Positions 61,011 to 64,000 of a stretch of 64,000 nucleotides of DNA are shown here, one piece after another. Position 1 is the stretch's first letter. Each line of letters begins with the position of its first letter. Both the position numbers and the translations under genes were made by a program. Under the pieces are notes generated by a model. The model saw only the letters and a list, made by a program, of their open reading frames with translations. It had not been told where the DNA came from and did no database searches. Origin of the DNA: JAFGRU01 sp016934985 (lineage in GTDB: Bacteria > Desulfobacterota > Desulfuromonadia > Desulfuromonadales > JAAYDE01); NCBI GenBank assembly GCA_963665045.2, contig CAXXJQ010000003.1, forward strand, positions 186,001 to 250,000. Direction: 5' to 3'.

Positions 61011-61240
61011 TTTGAACTCCTTTCGGACGGGGCTTGGTGCAGGAGCTGCTCCACAACATAGTCCCCCCTCTCCATATCAGTATCAAACTTTGTTTTAAGC
61101 AAATTTGGGAAAAAGACCAGTTTCAGGACGAAAAAAAGAATGGCCATTTTAATAAGGATCAGCTTCCACAGGGTTTTGCCCAAGGTCATGGAGCGGAAGC
61201 CTTCAACATAAAAAAGGAAGATACGTTTTAACGGATTCAA
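61007..61240 (-). CDS. DUF4492 family protein, first gene of the cyd operon
   Basis: This 77-residue protein matches DUF4492: PLKRIFLFYVEGFRSMTLGK then WKLILIKMAILFFVLKLVFF, followed by a soluble tail. It has one hydrophobic segment (about residues 26-45) after an amphipathic start. The family is encoded next to cydAB in Bacteroidetes and in related bacteria and may help assemble the oxidase. Its stop overlaps the cydA start, so translation is coupled. Confidence 0.82.
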   Translation of the reverse strand: MNPLKRIFLFYVEGFRSMTLGKTLWKLILIKMAILFFVLKLVFFPNLLKTKFDTDMERGDYVVEQLLHQAPSERSSN

Positions 61241-61623
61241 GGTGTCAATTGCCTTAAAGGAGTCTGATTCAGGGCGAGTTGAGTATACAATTTCAATTTT
61301 ACCAATTTAGTCAGCAACATAAAGCAGGCCGAGGATTTTTTTTAAAAAATTTGTAATTTCTTCTTCTTTAATAAAACGCTTAAAATTTAAACAGTTATGA
61401 AAAAAATTTGCATGTGGGTGACCTTCAAATGGTTGTGGGACACTGTTTTTTCGAATATAAAGATACCATGAAGATATCATTTTGTCTTTAGTTGACTTGC
61501 ATTTTTTAAAACCTGTTATTAACTTAATTCTGTATGGAATTTTCTTTCTGTCTTTTCGAGGGCAGATAAACCGTTTTCTCGTCATTTGAAGAGATAAAAC
61601 CAACTCTGGTTGAGGAGGCTTTA
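61241..61623. other. Divergent intergenic region between cyd operon and rhodanese gene
   Basis: About 380 bases, AT-rich, with the promoters for the cyd operon (left) and the rhodanese gene (right). I looked for FNR (TTGAT-N4-ATCAA) and Rex-type palindromes and found none convincing. The start of the rhodanese gene is preceded by GAGGAGG. Confidence 0.4.
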
Positions 61624-62520
61624 ATGGCAACAGATTTTTTGTATGGAAAAGGGGTTGTTAAACTGGTGTCGACGGAGTGGCTGGCTGAACATATGGAGGA
61701 AGCCGGGCTCATGATTCTCGATACCCAGCCCAATGTTCACGACTATATTCAGGAGCATATCCCTGGTGCGGTGTACATGAACGAGGGTCTTCTGCGCGTG
61801 CCTTTGGGCGGGTTGCCTGGTCAGTTTGTCCCGCCTGAGGCCATTGAGCCGATTCTTCGCCGCCTTGGTCTCAAAGCGGATGTCCCCGTAGTGGTTTATA
61901 CCGGCAAAGGCCCTTACAAAGGCTGGGGCGACGGTCTGGAACAGACCATGGTCGCTTACTCCCTGGCCCGGTATGGTCATAAGAACGTGTATGTTCTCGA
62001 TGGCGGTATCGACAAATGGAAAGCCGAAAAGCGGCCTCTCTCCCAAGAGTTTCCTGAGATTAAAGAGTCAGATTTCAAAGTGGAGGTCCAGGGGGACTTC
62101 TTTGTTGATATGCAGGAATTCAAAAGTCTCAGGGAGCAGGATGATGTCCTGGTCATCGATGCCCGGCCGCCCGCGGTTTACGAAGGGCAGGGACCCTGGC
62201 GCAAGCCCGGGCACATTCTGGGGGCTATCAATCTGCCCTGGAAGAGCCTCATGGACCCCGATAACCCGGCTCTTTTGAAACCAAAGCAGGAAGTCCTGGA
62301 CATTTTAGAACATGGTAAAATTACTCCCAATAAAAGGATTATCTGCTCCTGTGGGACGGGGCGAGAGGCGACCAACCAGTTCCTGCTTTTGCATGAATAC
62401 CTGGGTTACCCCAATGTCAAGATTTACGAAGGATCGTTCACCGAGTGGAGTTCCTACCCTGAGAACCCGACCGCGACCGGCCCCCATCCCAAGGGGTTTG
62501 AAGAGAAGTGTTGCGGCTAA
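61624..62520 (+). CDS. Thiosulfate sulfurtransferase (two rhodanese domains)
   Basis: This 298-residue enzyme moves sulfane sulfur to acceptors such as cyanide or thiols. The N-terminal rhodanese domain (residues about 12-135) has VVVYTGKGPYKGWGDG in place of an active loop and lacks the cysteine, so it is structural. The C-terminal domain has VLVIDARPPAVYEGQGPW and the active loop CSCGTGREA with the catalytic cysteine at about residue 243. No signal peptide is visible, so it is cytoplasmic. The start is set by GAGGAGG. It is a single gene; its place beside the tRNA gene is not informative. Confidence 0.9.
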   Translation: MATDFLYGKGVVKLVSTEWLAEHMEEAGLMILDTQPNVHDYIQEHIPGAVYMNEGLLRVPLGGLPGQFVPPEAIEPILRRLGLKADVPVVVYTGKGPYKGWGDGLEQTMVAYSLARYGHKNVYVLDGGIDKWKAEKRPLSQEFPEIKESDFKVEVQGDFFVDMQEFKSLREQDDVLVIDARPPAVYEGQGPWRKPGHILGAINLPWKSLMDPDNPALLKPKQEVLDILEHGKITPNKRIICSCGTGREATNQFLLLHEYLGYPNVKIYEGSFTEWSSYPENPTATGPHPKGFEEKCCG

Positions 62521-62590
62521 AGCCCGGGCTCCGAAAAAGTCATTGACGAGTGTCAGGGCTTTTGGTATATAAACGGACACCTGAAAACAT

Positions 62591-62666
<76 letters not shown>

Positions 62667-62673
62667 TAAAATC

Positions 62674-62707
62674 AACGGGTTAGCGAATTTTCGCTAACCC
62701 GTTTTTT
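62674..62707 (+). terminator. Rho-independent terminator after tRNA-Ala
   Basis: AACGGGTTAGCG and CGCTAACCCGTT form a 12-bp stem with a six-base loop and a T-run, eight bases after the tRNA. Confidence 0.9.
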
Positions 62708-62955
62708 CGTCTTCAACTCATACGCCATTTCGCGAAGCAATTTTAAGGTTAAACTACCACTTTTTTCTCTCCGGATAGTACCGCTAGGGGGAGAGCCGTT
62801 CAGCGTAGATATGGTGAATTTTAAGAGGAGGTTTTCCCACAGCCTCAATGGTTGAGATAAGTGAGTGCGCTGCTCAGATAAAATTAGTAGCGGCTTTTTC
62901 GAAAAATGTACTGAGAAAATCGAGAGGTGGTCCGTTTAATTGAATAGAAAAAGAG

Positions 62956-63222
62956 CTAAAGCCATTCATCCCCTTTAAATTGATTTTTCAACACATATAG
63001 CCCTTGCCCGACGGAGGTAAAATACTTTTTATATGTTGGGGAAGGTCTCTCACTGGAGCCGTTTACTAAGGCAACATTAATGTATTTGTCACTTACCTCA
63101 GGGTGCCAACCTTTTTCGCGAACTAGATGTTTAACATCTCTTATAGCGAAGGGTTCAGAAATCAATCCTGAGTTAACCGCTGCAACCAGTTCCCTGTTTA
63201 AACCTCGACCATATTTAGCCAT
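62956..63222 (-). CDS. Small protein of unknown function near tRNA-Ala
   Basis: I do not recognise this 88-residue protein (starting MAKYGRGLNRELVAAVNSGL). It is soluble, with a helical start, the segment AIRDVKHLVREKGWHPEVSD and a C-terminal YFTSVGQGLYVLK. GAGGTGA before the ATG at 63222 sets the start; the frame is open for 25 more codons without homology. Its lower GC content than the housekeeping genes and its place between a tRNA gene and a transposase suggest an accessory gene. Confidence 0.5.
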   Translation of the reverse strand: MAKYGRGLNRELVAAVNSGLISEPFAIRDVKHLVREKGWHPEVSDKYINVALVNGSSERPSPTYKKYFTSVGQGLYVLKNQFKGDEWL

Positions 63223-63297
63223 TTGATTCACCTCACCGCCGAAATATCTACTCCTACAAGAAGAAAACAAAGTGGCGCCGGTAAAAAACAGAATCAC

Positions 63298-63622
63298 TTT
63301 TGCTCGATTGAGATGTCTTTCTTTATCCGTAAAGCATTATCATAGTAGTTTCGACCCCACCCTTGAAGGATGCCGTTCTCAAATGCTAGCGGAGTAAAAT
63401 TTGAGTCTGTAAGTTTACGATCATATGGACTTTCCCTCCGTGAGGTACAACCAGAACTCGGTCGGCCGTTCACCTATCATATACATCTCGGTCTTGTATG
63501 GCTGCCCCATAACGGAAAGGACCTGCACCTTTGTCATACCTGTGGGGGAAATTAGGGTCAGGGGGAAATTGGGGTCAGGCTTGAAATATTGCAATATCAG
63601 TTTTTGATGTTATGCTCCTGCC
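63298..63622. other. Intergenic region with direct repeats upstream of the transposase
   Basis: About 325 bases. I find no credible gene. Near its right end are two tandem 17-base copies, GGGGGAAATTAGGGTCA (63544-63560) and GGGGGAAATTGGGGTCA (63561-63577), followed by a perfect 12-bp palindrome ATATTGCAATAT (63586-63597). These probably mark the left end of the transposase element. Confidence 0.5.
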
Positions 63623-64000
63623 ATGGCCCGTAAACCCCGTCTTCATTATCCCGGCGCGTCGTATCATGCTATCCTTCGCGGTAATGCTCGCCAAGACATC
63701 TTCTTTGACGCCGAAGACCGGTGCCGGTTTTTCCTTCTTGTCCAGGAAGGGATCGAGCGGTACGGGCACCGGGTTCTTTCATTTTGTCTCATGACAAATC
63801 ATGTCCACCTGGCAATTCAGGTTGGCAATGTCCCACTTTCCCGCATCATGCAGAACCTTTCTTTCCGTTATACGCGTTGGATAAACATGCGGCGTAACAG
63901 AATGGGACATCTTTTTCAGGGCAGGTATAAAGCCATTCTTGTCGATGCCGATACCCATCTCCTTGAACTGATTGCGTACCTTCATCTTAATCCTGTGCGT
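63623..64000 (+). CDS. REP-associated tyrosine (Y1) transposase, 3' end cut by window
   Basis: An open frame from ATG at 63623 to the window end, 126 codons without a stop. It begins ARKPRLHYPGASYHAILRGN and continues QDIFFDAEDRCRFFLLVQE, then the HUH motif LMTNHVHLAIQVG and GHLFQGRYKAILVDADTHLL. This is the IS200-like Y1 transposase family associated with REP sequences. The tyrosine nucleophile would lie around SYHAI or downstream. Two direct repeats and a palindrome precede it. It may be an active or a domesticated element; the missing end prevents a decision. Confidence 0.85.
   Translation, partial: MARKPRLHYPGASYHAILRGNARQDIFFDAEDRCRFFLLVQEGIERYGHRVLSFCLMTNHVHLAIQVGNVPLSRIMQNLSFRYTRWINMRRNRMGHLFQGRYKAILVDADTHLLELIAYLHLNPVR

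Noticed and set aside
61241..61623. FNR or Rex binding site controlling the cyd operon
   Set aside because: No half-site pair with the right spacing was convincing. AT-rich matches such as TTGTAATTT are too loose to report.
63370..63607. Two short plus-strand frames of about 60 codons before the transposase
   Set aside because: No ribosome binding sites or domain similarity, and they run into the direct repeats, so they are probably chance frames.

Overview
The window looks like chromosomal DNA from a Desulfuromonadales-type bacterium (the former Deltaproteobacteria, now Desulfobacterota: Desulfuromonas, Pelobacter or Geopsychrobacter relatives). This rests on family resemblance and gene order only: yggT-divIVA-DUF167, queA-tgt-yajC-secD-secF, pheA-aroA-cmk-ispH-rpsA-sppA-ihfB, an MSHA-type pilus operon, a cyd operon led by a DUF4492 gene, and frequent TTG/GTG starts. 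No rRNA is present. There is one tRNA (Ala, GGC anticodon) and no CRISPR array.

Layout. 0-4.1 kb: accessory DNA with the end of a type I restriction gene (hsdR, cut by the window edge), a YgjP-like metallopeptidase, a pRiA4b ORF-3-like protein and a ParE/Phd toxin-antitoxin pair with a palindromic operator. 4.2-7.7 kb: a polar amino acid ABC importer and a DMT exporter. 7.8-19.4 kb: housekeeping genes (divIVA block, aroF, rplM-rpsI, argC, queA, tgt, yajC-secD-secF), with a pair of inverted intergenic repeats between queA and tgt. 19.6-29.8 kb: a single-strand catabolic locus. 30-32 kb: a recJ-like exonuclease. 32.3-45.5 kb: an MSHA pilus operon. 45.5-50 kb: a hybrid histidine kinase and an aminotransferase. 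50.2-58.1 kb: the aromatic amino acid, translation and IHF run, then a NifU-domain protein. 58.2-61.2 kb: cytochrome bd oxidase with a 31-residue CydX-like protein. 61.6-64 kb: rhodanese, tRNA-Ala, a small unknown gene and the start of a REP-associated (Y1) transposase cut by the window edge.

The most interesting locus is 19.6-29.8 kb. A TetR regulator, a three-gene TRAP transporter, the three subunits of an oxamate carbamoyltransferase-like enzyme (FdrA/AllF, DUF1116/AllG, DUF2877/AllH), a carbamate kinase and a cytoplasmic gamma-glutamyltransferase-family hydrolase of the YwrD/HpxW kind all lie on the minus strand. Together they could import oxalurate, split it phosphorolytically into oxamate and carbamoyl phosphate, make ATP from the latter and hydrolyse oxamate to oxalate and ammonia. 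That would be a compact fermentative oxalurate pathway with its own importer. The substrate is inferred, not shown.

A caution on sequence quality: secD (one), secF (two) and the HpxW-like gene (two) carry single-base insertions between 18.35 and 20.11 kb, and the aminotransferase at 48.8-50 kb has a single-base deletion. Most lie in or beside short homopolymers and clear homology continues in the shifted frame, so sequencing or assembly error is the likeliest cause.
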